Assembly: GCF_000730645.1 (NCBI RefSeq)
Contig: NZ_BBIU01000004.1
Span: forward strand, 164,310-228,309
DNA from: Pseudomonas parafulva NBRC 16636 = DSM 17004
GTDB lineage: Bacteria > Pseudomonadota > Gammaproteobacteria > Pseudomonadales > Pseudomonadaceae
Direction: 5' to 3'
Length of the DNA: 64,000 nucleotides
In this document: one piece after another, positions 37,124 to 46,945 of the stretch
Layout: every line of letters begins with the position of its first letter
Numbering within the stretch: position 1 is the stretch's first letter
The notes under the pieces: generated by a model
Seen by the model: only the letters and a program-made list of their open reading frames with translations
The model's database searches: none
What the model was told of the DNA's origin: nothing
Made by a program: the position numbers and the translations under genes

Positions 37124-37268
37124 TCGATTCGCTCCGTCGTTGACTCACCTGACGATGATGCCTCTCCCTGGGTGGCGCCGGCCAGTGCCGATGGTCTTGG
37201 CGCGCCTGCCGGTGCTAGGATACAAGGCCTCCATTCTAGTCATTGCGCCGTCTGGCGCCTAGCTGCCC

Positions 37269-37823
37269 ATGCCCAATACCCAATCGCCCTACGTCGCCTT
37301 CGCCATGCTGCTGTCGAGCAATGGCCACCCTGTCACCCCGGCCGAGTTGCACGGCCTGCTCATTGGCCGCAGCTGCGCCGGTGCCGGCTTCGATGCCGAT
37401 GCCTGGCTGGCCGATGCGGCCCAACTGCTGGAAACCGAACCCGGCGATACCGTACGCAACGCCCTGATCGGCCTGCAGGAAATGGTCAAGGGTGAACTCA
37501 CCGGCGACGAAATGGCCATCGTCCTGCTGTTGCCTTCCGATGATGCCGCCCTCACCGACCGCGCCACCGCGCTGGGCCAGTGGTGCCAGGGCTTCATTAC
37601 CGGCTTCGGCCTGAACGCCGGCGGCAAAGACCTGTCCATCGAGGCCAAGGAAGTGCTGCAGGACCTGGTCGCCATCTCCCAGGTGCAAGAAGCCCTGGAA
37701 GAGTCCGAAGACGGCGAAAGCGACTACATGGAGGTCATGGAATACCTGCGCGTAGCGCCGCTGCTGCTGTTCTCCGAGCTGGCCACGCCGGCTGCACCCG
37801 CGCCCAAGCCATCTCTGCACTGA
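37269..37823 (+). CDS. ygfB: UPF0149 protein YgfB
   Basis: A 184-residue YgfB/UPF0149 protein, all-helical, with the family blocks [15 protein letters not shown] and [14 protein letters not shown]. In P. aeruginosa YgfB lowers ampDh3 expression by counteracting AlpA and so affects beta-lactam resistance; whether that holds here is unknown. It is divergent from zapA and leads the pepP-ubiH-ubiI operon. Confidence 0.9.
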   Translation: MPNTQSPYVAFAMLLSSNGHPVTPAELHGLLIGRSCAGAGFDADAWLADAAQLLETEPGDTVRNALIGLQEMVKGELTGDEMAIVLLLPSDDAALTDRATALGQWCQGFITGFGLNAGGKDLSIEAKEVLQDLVAISQVQEALEESEDGESDYMEVMEYLRVAPLLLFSELATPAAPAPKPSLH

Positions 37824-37845
37824 CCAACCCGGGGGTAGTCTGCCC

Positions 37846-39171
37846 ATGAGCCGTATTCCCAAGGCCGAGTATGCCCGCCGGCGCAAGGCGCTGATGGCGC
37901 AGATGGTCCCCAACAGCATTGCCATCCTGCCCGCCGCTGCGGTTGCCATCCGCAACCGCGACGTCGAGCATGTGTACCGGCAGGACAGCGATTTCCAGTA
38001 CCTCAGTGGTTTCCCCGAGCCCGAGGCGGTGATCGCCCTCATCCCTGGCCGCGAGCATGGCGAGTACGTGATGTTCTGCCGCGAGCGCAACCCCGAACGT
38101 GAGCTGTGGGATGGCCTGCGTGCCGGCCAGGAAGGCGCGGTACGCGAGTTCGGTGCCGATGATGCGTTCCCCATCACCGACATCGACGAAATCCTGCCGG
38201 GCCTGATCGAAGGCCGCGAGCGGGTGTACACCGCCATGGGCAGCAACCCGGAATTCGACCGCCGGCTGATGGACTGGATCAACGTGATCCGTTCCAAGGC
38301 TCGCCTGGGCGCGCAGCCGCCGAACGAGTTCGTTGCCCTGGATCATCTGCTGCACGACATGCGCCTGTATAAATCGGCGGCGGAAGTGAAGGTGATGCGT
38401 AGCGCCGCGGATATTTCTGCGCGGGCCCATGTGCAGGCCATGCAGGCGTGCCGGGCTGGGCTGTATGAGTACAGCCTGGAGGCCGAGCTGGACTACGTGT
38501 TCCGCAAGGGCGGGGCGAAGATGCCGGCGTATGGGTCCATCGTGGCCGCCGGGCGCAACGGTTGCATCCTGCACTACCAGCAGAATGACGCCCTGCTCAA
38601 GGACGGCGACCTGGTGCTGATCGATGCCGGTTGTGAGATCGACTGCTACGCCAGCGACATCACCCGCACCTTCCCGGTCAGCGGGCGCTTTTCGCCTGAA
38701 CAGAAGGCCATCTACGAGCTGGTGCTCAAGGCCCAGGCGGCGGCGTTCGCCGAAATCGCCCCCGGCAAGCACTGGAACCACGCCCACGAGGCCACGGTAC
38801 GGGTCATTACCGAGGGCTTGGTGGAACTGGGCCTGCTTGAGGGTGAGGTGCAGGCGTTGATCGACAGCGAAGCCTACCGTGCGTTCTACATGCACCGTGC
38901 CGGGCACTGGCTGGGCATGGATGTGCACGATGTGGGCGACTACAAGGTCGGGGGTGAATGGCGGGTGCTCGAGCCTGGCATGGCCCTGACCGTCGAACCC
39001 GGTATCTACATAGGTGCCGACAATCAGGCTGTGGCCAGGAAGTGGCGCGGCATTGGTGTACGGATCGAGGACGATGTGGTGGTGACCAGGCAAGGTTGTG
39101 AAATCCTGACGTCGGGCGTGCCGCGCACGGTCGCCGAAATCGAAGCGTTGATGCAGGCCGCGCGCGTATGA
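37846..39171 (+). CDS. pepP: Xaa-Pro aminopeptidase II
   Basis: A 441-residue aminopeptidase P of the pita-bread fold. Metal ligands are visible in VLIDAGCEIDCYASDITRTF as separate motifs LIDAGCEID and ASDITR, the His in HRAGHWLGMDVHD, and the Glu residues in LTVEPGIYI and GVRIEDDVVV. Removes N-terminal residues before proline with two Mn(II). The stop overlaps ubiH by 4 bp. Confidence 0.95.
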   Translation: MSRIPKAEYARRRKALMAQMVPNSIAILPAAAVAIRNRDVEHVYRQDSDFQYLSGFPEPEAVIALIPGREHGEYVMFCRERNPERELWDGLRAGQEGAVREFGADDAFPITDIDEILPGLIEGRERVYTAMGSNPEFDRRLMDWINVIRSKARLGAQPPNEFVALDHLLHDMRLYKSAAEVKVMRSAADISARAHVQAMQACRAGLYEYSLEAELDYVFRKGGAKMPAYGSIVAAGRNGCILHYQQNDALLKDGDLVLIDAGCEIDCYASDITRTFPVSGRFSPEQKAIYELVLKAQAAAFAEIAPGKHWNHAHEATVRVITEGLVELGLLEGEVQALIDSEAYRAFYMHRAGHWLGMDVHDVGDYKVGGEWRVLEPGMALTVEPGIYIGADNQAVARKWRGIGVRIEDDVVVTRQGCEILTSGVPRTVAEIEALMQAARV

Positions 39172-40367
39172 ACCGGGTAAACCTGGCGATCATTGGTGGT
39201 GGCCTGGTGGGCGCGAGCCTGGCCCTGGCCCTGCAGGCGGGCGCCAAGGCCCGCGGCTGGAAGATCCTGCTGATCGAGCCTTTCGCGCCCGGCGACAGCT
39301 TCCAGCCCAGCTACGATGCACGTTCATCGGCGCTGTCCTTTGGCACCCGGCAGATCTACGAGCAACTGGGGCTGTGGCAGGCCATTGGCCGCAGGGCCGA
39401 ACCGATCACGCAAATCCATGTGTCGGACCGTGGCCGCTTTGGCACCACCCGCCTGGACGCCGGCCAGGAGGGCGTGCCAGCGCTTGGCTATGTGGTAGAA
39501 AACGCCTGGCTTGGGCAGTGCCTGTGGCAAGGCCTGGACCGTGACGTGGTGAGCTGGCGCTGCCCCGCAGAGGTGTCTGCGCTGCAGGCCATCGAAGGCG
39601 GTTACCGCGTGCGGCTCAACGACGACACGCTGTTCGAGTGCGACCTGGCTGTGCTCGCCGATGGCGGTCGGTCGGGGCTGCGTGAGCAGCTGGGCATCCA
39701 TGTGCGCACCACGCCTTACCAGCAGAGCGCGCTGATTGCCAACATCACGCCGGGTGAAGCCCATGGCGGCCAAGCCTTCGAACGCTTCACCGAAGCCGGG
39801 CCCATGGCCTTGCTGCCGCTGCCTGAAAACCGCTGCGCGCTGGTCTGGACGCGCCAGGGCATGGATGCACAGCGCCTGGCCGAGGTGGACGAACGCAGCT
39901 TCCTGCGTGAGCTACAGGGTGTTTTTGGCTATCGCCTGGGGGCGCTGCGCCAGGTCGGTGCCCGGCACCTGTATCCGCTTTCGCTGGTCGAAGCCCAGGA
40001 ACAGGTGCGGCCGCACCTGGTGGTGCTGGGTAATGCCGCGCACAGCCTGCACCCCATCGCCGGGCAGGGCTTCAACCTGTCGCTGCGTGACGTGCAGTCC
40101 CTGGCCGAGGCACTTCTGGCCGGCCCCGCGATACCGGGCGACCTGCCGACCCTGCAGGCTTACCACCGTCGCCAGCAACTGGACCAGGCCCTGACCATTG
40201 GTTTTTCCGATCAGGTCACGCGCCTGTTCGGCAGCAACCAGCCGCTGGTAGCGGCGGCACGTAACCTCGGCCTGCTCGGCCTTGACCTGCTGCCGCCGGC
40301 CAAGCGCTGGTTCGCGCGCCAGGCCATGGGCCTGGGTACCCGGCCGGACCTGCGGAGCAAAGCATGA
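39168..40367 (+). CDS. ubiH: 2-octaprenyl-6-methoxyphenyl hydroxylase UbiH
   Basis: A 399-residue FAD monooxygenase. N-terminal FAD motif LAIIGGGLVGASLALAL, central DG motif VLADGGRSGLRE and the C-terminal GNAAHSLHPIAGQGFNL. UbiH hydroxylates C1 of the ring in aerobic ubiquinone synthesis. It is called UbiH rather than UbiI by its place right after pepP, as in E. coli. Confidence 0.92.
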   Translation: MNRVNLAIIGGGLVGASLALALQAGAKARGWKILLIEPFAPGDSFQPSYDARSSALSFGTRQIYEQLGLWQAIGRRAEPITQIHVSDRGRFGTTRLDAGQEGVPALGYVVENAWLGQCLWQGLDRDVVSWRCPAEVSALQAIEGGYRVRLNDDTLFECDLAVLADGGRSGLREQLGIHVRTTPYQQSALIANITPGEAHGGQAFERFTEAGPMALLPLPENRCALVWTRQGMDAQRLAEVDERSFLRELQGVFGYRLGALRQVGARHLYPLSLVEAQEQVRPHLVVLGNAAHSLHPIAGQGFNLSLRDVQSLAEALLAGPAIPGDLPTLQAYHRRQQLDQALTIGFSDQVTRLFGSNQPLVAAARNLGLLGLDLLPPAKRWFARQAMGLGTRPDLRSKA

Positions 40368-40846
40368 GCAACCCCCGCAAGCTGGCGCGGCGTGCACGCA
40401 TGCTGCGCTGGATGCTCAACCTCTACCCGCCGTACCTGGGGGCTGGTATCCGTGTGCAGCACATCAGCCCGGACATGCGCAGCATTCAGGTGGCGATGAA
40501 GCTCACGCGCTGGAACCGCAACTACGTCGGTACCCAGTTCGGCGGCAGCCTGTATGCCATGGTCGACCCGTTCTACATGCTGCTGCTGATCGAGCAACTG
40601 GGGCGCGACTACATTGTCTGGGACAAGGCCGCCAGCATCGATTTCATTTCGCCGGGCAAGGGCCCGGTGTATGCCGAATTCCACATCGATGACGGGCTGC
40701 TGGACGAAATCCGCCAACAGACCGCCACCGGCAAAAAATGCCTGCCCAGGCTGCAGGTGGATATCCGCGACGGTGCCGGCGAGCTGGTGGCGCGGGTCGA
40801 CAAAACCCTATACGTGCGGCTCAAGCCGCAAGCGAGGCTGGCGTAA
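40364..40846 (+). CDS. DUF4442 hotdog-fold protein
   Basis: A 160-residue DUF4442 protein related to PaaI-type thioesterases (NRNYVGTQFGGSLYAMVDPF; ASIDFISPGKGPVYAEF). Catalysis is not established. It overlaps ubiH by 4 bp and is 3 bp before ubiI, so it is fully embedded in the ubiquinone operon; a link to ubiquinone synthesis or acyl-thioester clean-up is inferred. Confidence 0.82.
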   Translation: MSNPRKLARRARMLRWMLNLYPPYLGAGIRVQHISPDMRSIQVAMKLTRWNRNYVGTQFGGSLYAMVDPFYMLLLIEQLGRDYIVWDKAASIDFISPGKGPVYAEFHIDDGLLDEIRQQTATGKKCLPRLQVDIRDGAGELVARVDKTLYVRLKPQARLA

Positions 40847-40849
40847 GGC

Positions 40850-42073
40850 ATGGAAATGCGCGCGGATCTTCTGATAGTAGGTGCCGGCATGGTCGGCAGT
40901 GCCCTGGCCTTGGCCTTGCGCCACAGCGGCTTGCACGTGCTGCTGCTCGATGGCGGGCCGCTGACAGTGCGGCCTTTCGATGCCAGTGCCGCCTTCGAGC
41001 CACGGGTCAGTGCCCTCTCGGCCGCCAGCCAGCGCATTCTCGAGCGGCTGGGGGCCTGGGAAGGCATCGCGCAGCGCCGTGCTACACCGTACTGCCACAT
41101 GCAGGTGTGGGACGGCAGCGGCACGGGTCAGATCCACTTCTCGGCCGCCAGCGTGCATGCCCAGGTACTCGGCCACATTGTCGAGAACCGGGTGGTGCAG
41201 GACGGCCTGCTGGAGCGCCTGCACGACAGCGATGTCGGCCTGCTGCCCAACGCCCGGCTGGAGCAATTGCGCCGGTCCGGCAAGGACTGGCTGGTGACCT
41301 TGCACGATGGCCGGCAACTGCGGGCGCCACTGGTGGTCGCTGCCGATGGCGCCAACTCTGCGGTACGCCGCCTGGCCGGGTGCGAAACCCGCGAGTGGGA
41401 CTACCTGCACCATGCCATCGTCACCAGCGTGCGCTGCACCGCCGGCCACCAGGCCACCGCCTGGCAGCGCTTTACCGATGATGGCCCGCTGGCGTTCCTG
41501 CCGCTAAGCCGTGATGGCGCGCAAGACTGGTGTTCGATCGTGTGGTCGACCACCCCGGAACACGCCGAGCGGCTGATGGCGCTGGACGAACCTGCATTCA
41601 ACAAGGCGCTGCAGCAGGCATTCGAAGGGCGGCTGGGCGATGTGCTGCAAACCGACCCTCGGGTGTGCGTGCCGCTGCGCCAGCGCCATGCCAAACGCTA
41701 CGTGGATGAAGGCCTGGCATTGATTGGCGATGCCGCGCACACCATTCACCCGCTGGCGGGGCAGGGCGTGAACCTGGGCTTCCTGGATGCCGCTGTGCTG
41801 GCCGAGGTACTGATCGGTGCCCGCGAGCGGGGCGAGCGGCTGGCCGATGTGAAAGTGCTGGGCCGCTATGAGCGCCGGCGCATGCCGCACAACCTGGCGC
41901 TGATGGCGGCCATGGAAGGCTTCGAGCGTTTGTTCCAGGCCAACCCCCTGCCGCTGCGCTGGTTGCGCAACAGCGGTTTGAAGCTGGTGGAACAGATGCC
42001 AGAAGCCAAGGCGGTGTTCGTGCGCCAGGCGCTGGGCCTGAGTGGCGACCTGCCGCAACTGGCCAAGGCCTGA
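40850..42073 (+). CDS. ubiI: Ubiquinone-biosynthesis FAD hydroxylase UbiI (VisC)
   Basis: A 407-residue FAD monooxygenase of the UbiH/UbiI/UbiF family: [30 protein letters not shown] and [20 protein letters not shown]. It catalyses an aerobic ring hydroxylation (C5 in E. coli UbiI). The order pepP-ubiH-ubiI matches enteric bacteria. It ends the operon 115 bp before fbpA. Confidence 0.92.
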   Translation: MEMRADLLIVGAGMVGSALALALRHSGLHVLLLDGGPLTVRPFDASAAFEPRVSALSAASQRILERLGAWEGIAQRRATPYCHMQVWDGSGTGQIHFSAASVHAQVLGHIVENRVVQDGLLERLHDSDVGLLPNARLEQLRRSGKDWLVTLHDGRQLRAPLVVAADGANSAVRRLAGCETREWDYLHHAIVTSVRCTAGHQATAWQRFTDDGPLAFLPLSRDGAQDWCSIVWSTTPEHAERLMALDEPAFNKALQQAFEGRLGDVLQTDPRVCVPLRQRHAKRYVDEGLALIGDAAHTIHPLAGQGVNLGFLDAAVLAEVLIGARERGERLADVKVLGRYERRRMPHNLALMAAMEGFERLFQANPLPLRWLRNSGLKLVEQMPEAKAVFVRQALGLSGDLPQLAKA

Positions 42074-42135
42074 AACGCCGGGGTCACCCCGTGGCCCACT
42101 GCAACATCCGGTAACGGCTAAGGGGATGAGCTGGA

Positions 42136-42156
42136 AAATGGGATTCACTACCATTT
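42136..42156. promoter_or_regulatory. Inverted repeat upstream of the ferric ABC transporter
   Basis: AAATGG and CCATTT flank 9 nt, a perfect 6-bp inverted repeat 33 bp before the fbpA-like start. It might be an operator. It does not fit a Fur box well (see rejected). Confidence 0.3.
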
Positions 42157-42188
42157 GCGCCTCTCTAACGATCCGAGGAGCGCTTTCC

Positions 42189-43190
42189 ATGTTGCCACGC
42201 AAGCCCCTGTTGGCCGCACTGGCCCTTACCCTGTTCGGTGGCACTGCCCAGGCAGCTGACGAAGTGGTGGTGTATTCCTCGCGCATCGATGAGCTGATCA
42301 AGCCGGTGTTCGATGCCTACACCGCCAAGACCGGGGTCAAGATCAAGTTCATCACCGACAAGGAAGCGCCACTGATGCAACGCATCAAGGCCGAGGGCGA
42401 CAACGGGGTGGCGGACCTGCTGCTCACCGTCGATGCCGGCAACCTCTGGCAGGCCGAGCAGATGGGCATTCTGCAACCGATCAAGTCGGACATCATCGAC
42501 CGCAACATCCCTGCACAATACCGCGCCTCGTCCCATGACTGGACTGGCCTGAGCCTGCGCGCCCGCACCATCGTCTACGCCAGTGACCGGGTCAAGCCTG
42601 AAGAGCTGAGCACCTATGAGGCGCTGGCCGACAAGGACTGGGAAGGCCGCCTGTGCCTGCGCACGGCCAAGAAGGTGTACAACCAGTCGCTGACGGCCAC
42701 CCTCATCGAAAACCACGGCGAAGCCAAGGCCGAGCAGATCGTGAAGGGTTGGGTCAACAACCTGTCCACCGATGTGTTCTCCGACGACAACGCAGTGATC
42801 CAGGCCATCGAGGCCGGGCAGTGCGACGTAGGCGTGGTCAATACCTACTACTACGGTCGCCTGCACAAGCAGAACCCGAACCTGCCGGTGAAAATCTTCT
42901 GGCCCAACCAGGGCGACCGCGGTGTGCACGTCAACCTGTCCGGTATCGGCCTGACCAAGCATGCACCGCACCCGGAAGCGGCCAAAAAGCTGGTGGAGTG
43001 GATGACCGGTGAAGAGGCGCAGAAGCTGTTTGCCGACATCAACCAGGAGTTTCCGGCGAACCCGAAGGTCAAGCCTTCGGATGAAGTCGCCGCCTGGGGC
43101 AGCTTCAAGGCCGACAGCATCCCGGTGGAAATCGCCGGCAAGCGCCAGGCTGAAGCCATTCGCCTGATGGACCGTGCAGGCTACAACTAA
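42189..43190 (+). CDS. Ferric-iron ABC transporter, periplasmic binding protein
   Basis: A 333-residue FbpA/FutA-type binding protein with signal peptide [20 protein letters not shown] followed by QAADE. The mature protein begins [15 protein letters not shown] and has the Tyr-rich iron site [11 protein letters not shown] 42189 is chosen for the signal peptide. It is 30 bp before its permease. Substrate is iron by family; a related thiamine or phosphonate protein is less likely because of the tyrosines. Confidence 0.88.
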   Translation: MLPRKPLLAALALTLFGGTAQAADEVVVYSSRIDELIKPVFDAYTAKTGVKIKFITDKEAPLMQRIKAEGDNGVADLLLTVDAGNLWQAEQMGILQPIKSDIIDRNIPAQYRASSHDWTGLSLRARTIVYASDRVKPEELSTYEALADKDWEGRLCLRTAKKVYNQSLTATLIENHGEAKAEQIVKGWVNNLSTDVFSDDNAVIQAIEAGQCDVGVVNTYYYGRLHKQNPNLPVKIFWPNQGDRGVHVNLSGIGLTKHAPHPEAAKKLVEWMTGEEAQKLFADINQEFPANPKVKPSDEVAAWGSFKADSIPVEIAGKRQAEAIRLMDRAGYN

Positions 43191-43220
43191 GCCCGCCTCA
43201 CCCCACTCGGAAACCAGACC

Positions 43221-44843
43221 TTGCCCCACACCCCCCAACGCCGCTGGTACCTGCCGGTCGGCCTGATCGCCGCGCTGGTACTGCTGCCGCTGAGCGTGCT
43301 GCTGCTGTCCTGGCAAGCGGTGGACCTGCAGATCTGGTCACACCTGCTGGACACGCAAATGAGCCGGCTGCTGGGCAATACCCTGACGCTGGTGGTGGGT
43401 GTGGGCATCGGTGTCACCGTGCTGGGCGTCAGCCTGGCCTGGCTGACCAGCCTGTGCGAGTTTCCGGGGCGGCGCTGGCTGGATTGGGCACTGATGTTGC
43501 CATTTGCCATCCCCGCCTACGTGCTGGCGTTCGTCTTCGTTGGGCTGCTGGACTTCGCCGGCCCGGTGCAGACGGCCTTGCGTGAGGCCTTCGGGCCCAT
43601 GCGCCTGCCGCGGGTACGCTCTACCGGTGGTGTGATCATCGTGCTGGTGCTGGTGTTCTATCCCTACGTGTACCTGCTGGCGCGCACTGCCTTCCTGGCC
43701 CAGGGCAAAGGCCTGATGGAAGCGGCGCGGGTGCTAGGCCTGTCGCCGTTGCAGGCGTTTTGGCGGGTGGCCCTGCCGATGGCGCGGCCAGCGATCGGCG
43801 CAGGCATCGCACTGGCGCTGATGGAAACCCTGGCCGACTTCGGCGCCGTGGCGGTCTTCAACTTCGACACCTTCACCACGGCCATCTACAAGACCTGGTA
43901 CGGCTTCTTCAGCCTCTCCACTGCCGCACAGCTGGCCAGCCTGCTGCTGTTGGCAGTCATGCTGGTGCTGTATGGCGAACGTCGCGCCCGGGGGGCCAGC
44001 CGCAGTGGCAACGAACGGCCGCGCGGGCAGGCGTTGTACCGGCTGCGCGGCCTGAAGGCGCTTCTGGCCAGTGGCTGGTGCCTGCTGGTATTCGCCTGTG
44101 CATTCGTCATCCCGGTGCTGCAGTTGCTGTGGTGGTTCTGGCAGCGCGGGCGTTTCGACCTGGATGAGCGCTATGTGGGCCTGGTGCTGCATACCCTGTA
44201 TCTGGGGGGGACGGCGGCGTTGCTCACGGTTTGCGTGGCCTTGCTGCTGGCCTTTGCCCGGCGCCAGGCACCTGCGGCCGGTATCCGCATGGGGGTAGGG
44301 CTGGCCAACCTGGGCTACGCCTTGCCAGGCTCTGTGCTGGCCGTGTCGATCATGCTGGCGTTCAGCTATTTGGATAACCACCTGGTGATTCCGCTGTCCA
44401 CTTGGCTGGGTGGTGCCGGCAAGCCTTTGTTGCTGGGTAGCCTTGCGGCGCTGCTGTTGGCCTACCTGGTGCGGTTCATCGCCGTAGCCTACGGGCCGCT
44501 GGAAAGCAGCCTGGAACGGATTCGCCCTTCGCTGCCGGAGGCCTCCCGCAGCCTGGGCGTGGGCGGCCCCAGGTTGTTTTTCAGGGTGTACCTCCCGCTC
44601 TTGGTGCCCGGGGTACTCAGTGCCGCGTTGCTGGTGTTCGTCGACGTACTCAAGGAGATGCCGGCCACCCTGCTGATGCGCCCGTTTGGTTGGGATACGC
44701 TGGCTGTGCGGGTGTTCGAGATGACCAGCGAGGGGGAGTGGGCGCGTGCGTCGCTGCCGGCGCTGACGCTGGTGCTGGTGGGCCTGCTGCCGGTCGTCGG
44801 CCTTATCAGGCGTTCTGCACGGCGGCCCGGGCAGTCGCGCTGA
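43221..44843 (+). CDS. Ferric-iron ABC transporter, fused permease
   Basis: A 540-residue permease with two tandem BPD-transporter domains (~50-260 and ~320-535), each with an EAA-loop (LMEAARVLGLSPLQAFWRV; LPEASRSLGVGGPRLFFRV), about 12 helices, as in FbpB. The start is TTG at 43221 because the first transmembrane segment follows immediately; the ribosome site is weak. No ATP-binding gene follows, so the ATPase must be encoded elsewhere. Confidence 0.88.
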   Translation: MPHTPQRRWYLPVGLIAALVLLPLSVLLLSWQAVDLQIWSHLLDTQMSRLLGNTLTLVVGVGIGVTVLGVSLAWLTSLCEFPGRRWLDWALMLPFAIPAYVLAFVFVGLLDFAGPVQTALREAFGPMRLPRVRSTGGVIIVLVLVFYPYVYLLARTAFLAQGKGLMEAARVLGLSPLQAFWRVALPMARPAIGAGIALALMETLADFGAVAVFNFDTFTTAIYKTWYGFFSLSTAAQLASLLLLAVMLVLYGERRARGASRSGNERPRGQALYRLRGLKALLASGWCLLVFACAFVIPVLQLLWWFWQRGRFDLDERYVGLVLHTLYLGGTAALLTVCVALLLAFARRQAPAAGIRMGVGLANLGYALPGSVLAVSIMLAFSYLDNHLVIPLSTWLGGAGKPLLLGSLAALLLAYLVRFIAVAYGPLESSLERIRPSLPEASRSLGVGGPRLFFRVYLPLLVPGVLSAALLVFVDVLKEMPATLLMRPFGWDTLAVRVFEMTSEGEWARASLPALTLVLVGLLPVVGLIRRSARRPGQSR

Positions 44844-44981
44844 GGGTGCCACTTGGCGGGCTTGCCGCTACAATGCGCGGCATTCGCGCGGCGGGTGATG
44901 GCGTAGCAGCAGGTCTGGCACAGCCGGACGGCGCCCAGTTTCGCACCGCCGCCGCTTCGCCACGCCCGGAAGGAGAAACCC

Positions 44982-46061
44982 ATGGGACAGCGCACGCTTT
45001 TGTATGACCTGCACCTGGCACTGGGTGCCAAGACGGTCGATTTCGGCGGCTGGGACATGCCGCTGCACTACGGCTCGCAGGTTGAGGAGCACCACCAGGT
45101 GCGCAAGGACTGTGGGGTGTTCGATGTCTCCCACATGACCGTCATCGATGTCCAGGGCGATGAGGCCACCGGCTGGCTGCAGCGGCTGCTGGCCAACGAC
45201 GTCGCCCGCTTGGGCCTGGTCGGGCAGGCCCTCTACAGCCCACTGCTGAGCGAGCAGGGCGGCGTCATCGATGACCTGATCGCCTATCGCACCGCCAATG
45301 GCTACCGCCTGGTCACCAACGCGGCCACCCGGGCCCGGGTGCTCGGCTGGCTGCAATTGCAGGGCGAGGGCTTTGCCGTGCAGTTTCAGGTGCGCCCCGA
45401 CCTGGCCGTTCTGGCAATTCAGGGCCCCCATGCCCGGGAAAAGGTCGCAGCGCTGGTCAGTGCCTCGCGTGCTGCCCTGATTCGCCAACTGCGCCCCTTC
45501 GAGGGCCTCGCCGACGGCGACTGGTTCTTCGCGCGCACCGGCTACACCGGCGAGGATGGCCTGGAAATCATCTTCCCCGGCGACCAGGCCGTGAACTTTT
45601 TCAACGACCTGGTGGGTGCCGGTATCGCGCCGAGTGGCCTGGGCGCCCGCGATACCCTGCGCCTTGAAGCGGGCATGAACCTGTATGGCCAGGATATCGA
45701 CGAAACCCATACCCCGTTGACGTCCAACCTGGGCTGGAGCATTGCCTGGGAGCCCGTTCGCGACTTCATCGGTCGCGCCGCCCTGCTGGCCGAAATCGAG
45801 CAGGGTGTCCAGGAAAAACTGGTCGGCCTGGTACTGGAAGAACGCGGTGTTCTGCGCGCCCATCAGGTCGTGCGTGTAGCAGGGATTGGCGAAGGGGAGA
45901 TCACCAGTGGTAGTTTCTCCCCTACGCTGAGCAAGTCCATCGCCCTTGCACGCGTGCCCATGGCCACGGGTGACCGGGCCGAGGTAGAAATTCGTGGCAA
46001 ATGGTACCCGGTGCGCGTGGTCAAGCCGACCTTCGTGCGCCATGGCAAGGTCCTGATCTGA
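44982..46061 (+). CDS. gcvT: Glycine cleavage system T protein (aminomethyltransferase)
   Basis: A 359-residue T-protein that transfers the methylene of aminomethyl-lipoyl-GcvH to tetrahydrofolate, releasing ammonia. Conserved blocks: DFGGWDMPLHYGSQVEEH, GVFDVSHMTV and the catalytic-Asp region LRLEAGMNLYG. GAAGGAGA lies before the ATG. gcvH follows after 51 bp. Confidence 0.95.
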   Translation: MGQRTLLYDLHLALGAKTVDFGGWDMPLHYGSQVEEHHQVRKDCGVFDVSHMTVIDVQGDEATGWLQRLLANDVARLGLVGQALYSPLLSEQGGVIDDLIAYRTANGYRLVTNAATRARVLGWLQLQGEGFAVQFQVRPDLAVLAIQGPHAREKVAALVSASRAALIRQLRPFEGLADGDWFFARTGYTGEDGLEIIFPGDQAVNFFNDLVGAGIAPSGLGARDTLRLEAGMNLYGQDIDETHTPLTSNLGWSIAWEPVRDFIGRAALLAEIEQGVQEKLVGLVLEERGVLRAHQVVRVAGIGEGEITSGSFSPTLSKSIALARVPMATGDRAEVEIRGKWYPVRVVKPTFVRHGKVLI

Positions 46062-46112
46062 ACCATCACATAACGGCGGGCGTACCGCTGAGCCAATCGA
46101 GGAATTCAAGAC

Positions 46113-46496
46113 ATGAGCAATATCCCCGCCGAACTGCGTTTTGCCGACAGCCATGAGTGGGCTCGCCTGGAAGCCGACGGCACGGTTACCGTAGGCATCA
46201 GTGACCACGCCCAGGAAGCCTTGGGTGATGTGGTTTTCGTGGAATTGGCCGAAGTGGGCAAGGTGTTCGCCGCTGGCGACGCAGCGGGCGTGGTGGAATC
46301 GGTGAAGGCGGCCTCGGACATCTACGCCCCGGTGGGTGGCGAAGTGATCGCCGTCAACGAGGCGTTGGCTGACAGCCCTGAGCAATTGAATGAACAGCCT
46401 TACGATGCCTGGATCTTCAAGCTCAAGCCAAGCGATGCTGCAGAGTTGCAAAAGCTGCTGGATGCTGCCGGTTACAAGGCAGCCATCGGCGAGTGA
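46113..46496 (+). CDS. gcvH: Glycine cleavage system H protein
   Basis: A 127-residue lipoyl carrier; the lipoylated residue is Lys65 in [14 protein letters not shown]. It shuttles the aminomethyl group between P- and T-proteins. A terminator follows directly and gcvP, the usual third gene, is not present in the window. Confidence 0.96.
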   Translation: MSNIPAELRFADSHEWARLEADGTVTVGISDHAQEALGDVVFVELAEVGKVFAAGDAAGVVESVKAASDIYAPVGGEVIAVNEALADSPEQLNEQPYDAWIFKLKPSDAAELQKLLDAAGYKAAIGE

Positions 46497-46507
46497 TGCA
46501 ATGCTCA

Positions 46508-46528
46508 GGGCTGCCGGGCAGCCCTTTT
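46508..46528 (+). terminator. Intrinsic terminator after gcvH
   Basis: GGGCTGC (46508-46514) and GCAGCCC (46518-46524) with a 3-nt loop are followed by TTTT. It ends the gcvT-gcvH transcript 20 bp before the convergent DUF2388 gene. Confidence 0.9.
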
Positions 46529-46547
46529 GCAGTCACCGGTTATAGGT

Positions 46548-46862
46548 TTACTCGGCCACCGCATTCTTCGCCAGAATGGCGTTGGCCAGCTCCATGTCAG
46601 TCGCCTTCAGGCCCGGGTTCTCCACCCGCACCTGGCGCATCGCCGATTCCAGGAAGGGGCCGCGAATGGCGCCATCGCTGGCCACGAAGCTCCCAGCATC
46701 GTCCTGTGCAGCCATGACCAGCTTATGGTCGCGCGAGGTCAGGTACGTCGACCCGGTGGTTGCGCCGGACGAAAGCACATTACGCCAGAACGTATCGGCC
46801 ATGGCCGAGCCGACGGGCAGCGAAAGCAAGGCAGCGACGGTGATGGCGGTTTTGAGACGCAT
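46548..46862 (-). CDS. DUF2388 secreted protein
   Basis: A 104-residue exported protein: signal peptide MRLKTAITVAALLSLPVGSA with cleavage near AMA-DT, then a compact domain (SSGATTGSTYLTSRDHKLVM, AAQDDAGSFVASDGAIRG). DUF2388 proteins are confined largely to Pseudomonas and have no known function; they often occur in several paralogues. GAGGTGATC lies before the ATG. Confidence 0.85.
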   Translation of the reverse strand: MRLKTAITVAALLSLPVGSAMADTFWRNVLSSGATTGSTYLTSRDHKLVMAAQDDAGSFVASDGAIRGPFLESAMRQVRVENPGLKATDMELANAILAKNAVAE

Positions 46863-46945
46863 GATTGATCACCTCGAAGGGTGGGGGTTTAAGATGCGAT
46901 TTGGATCTTTTCCAGCACGCCAAGTTCCTTGATGCCCAAGGTGGG

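Noticed and set aside
42136..42156. Fur box upstream of the ferric transporter
   Set aside because: The inverted repeat matches the 19-bp Fur consensus poorly; kept only as an unassigned inverted repeat.
44844..44981. Glycine riboswitch before gcvT
   Set aside because: The 138-nt gap is short and lacks the tandem aptamer cores; only an ordinary ribosome site is visible.
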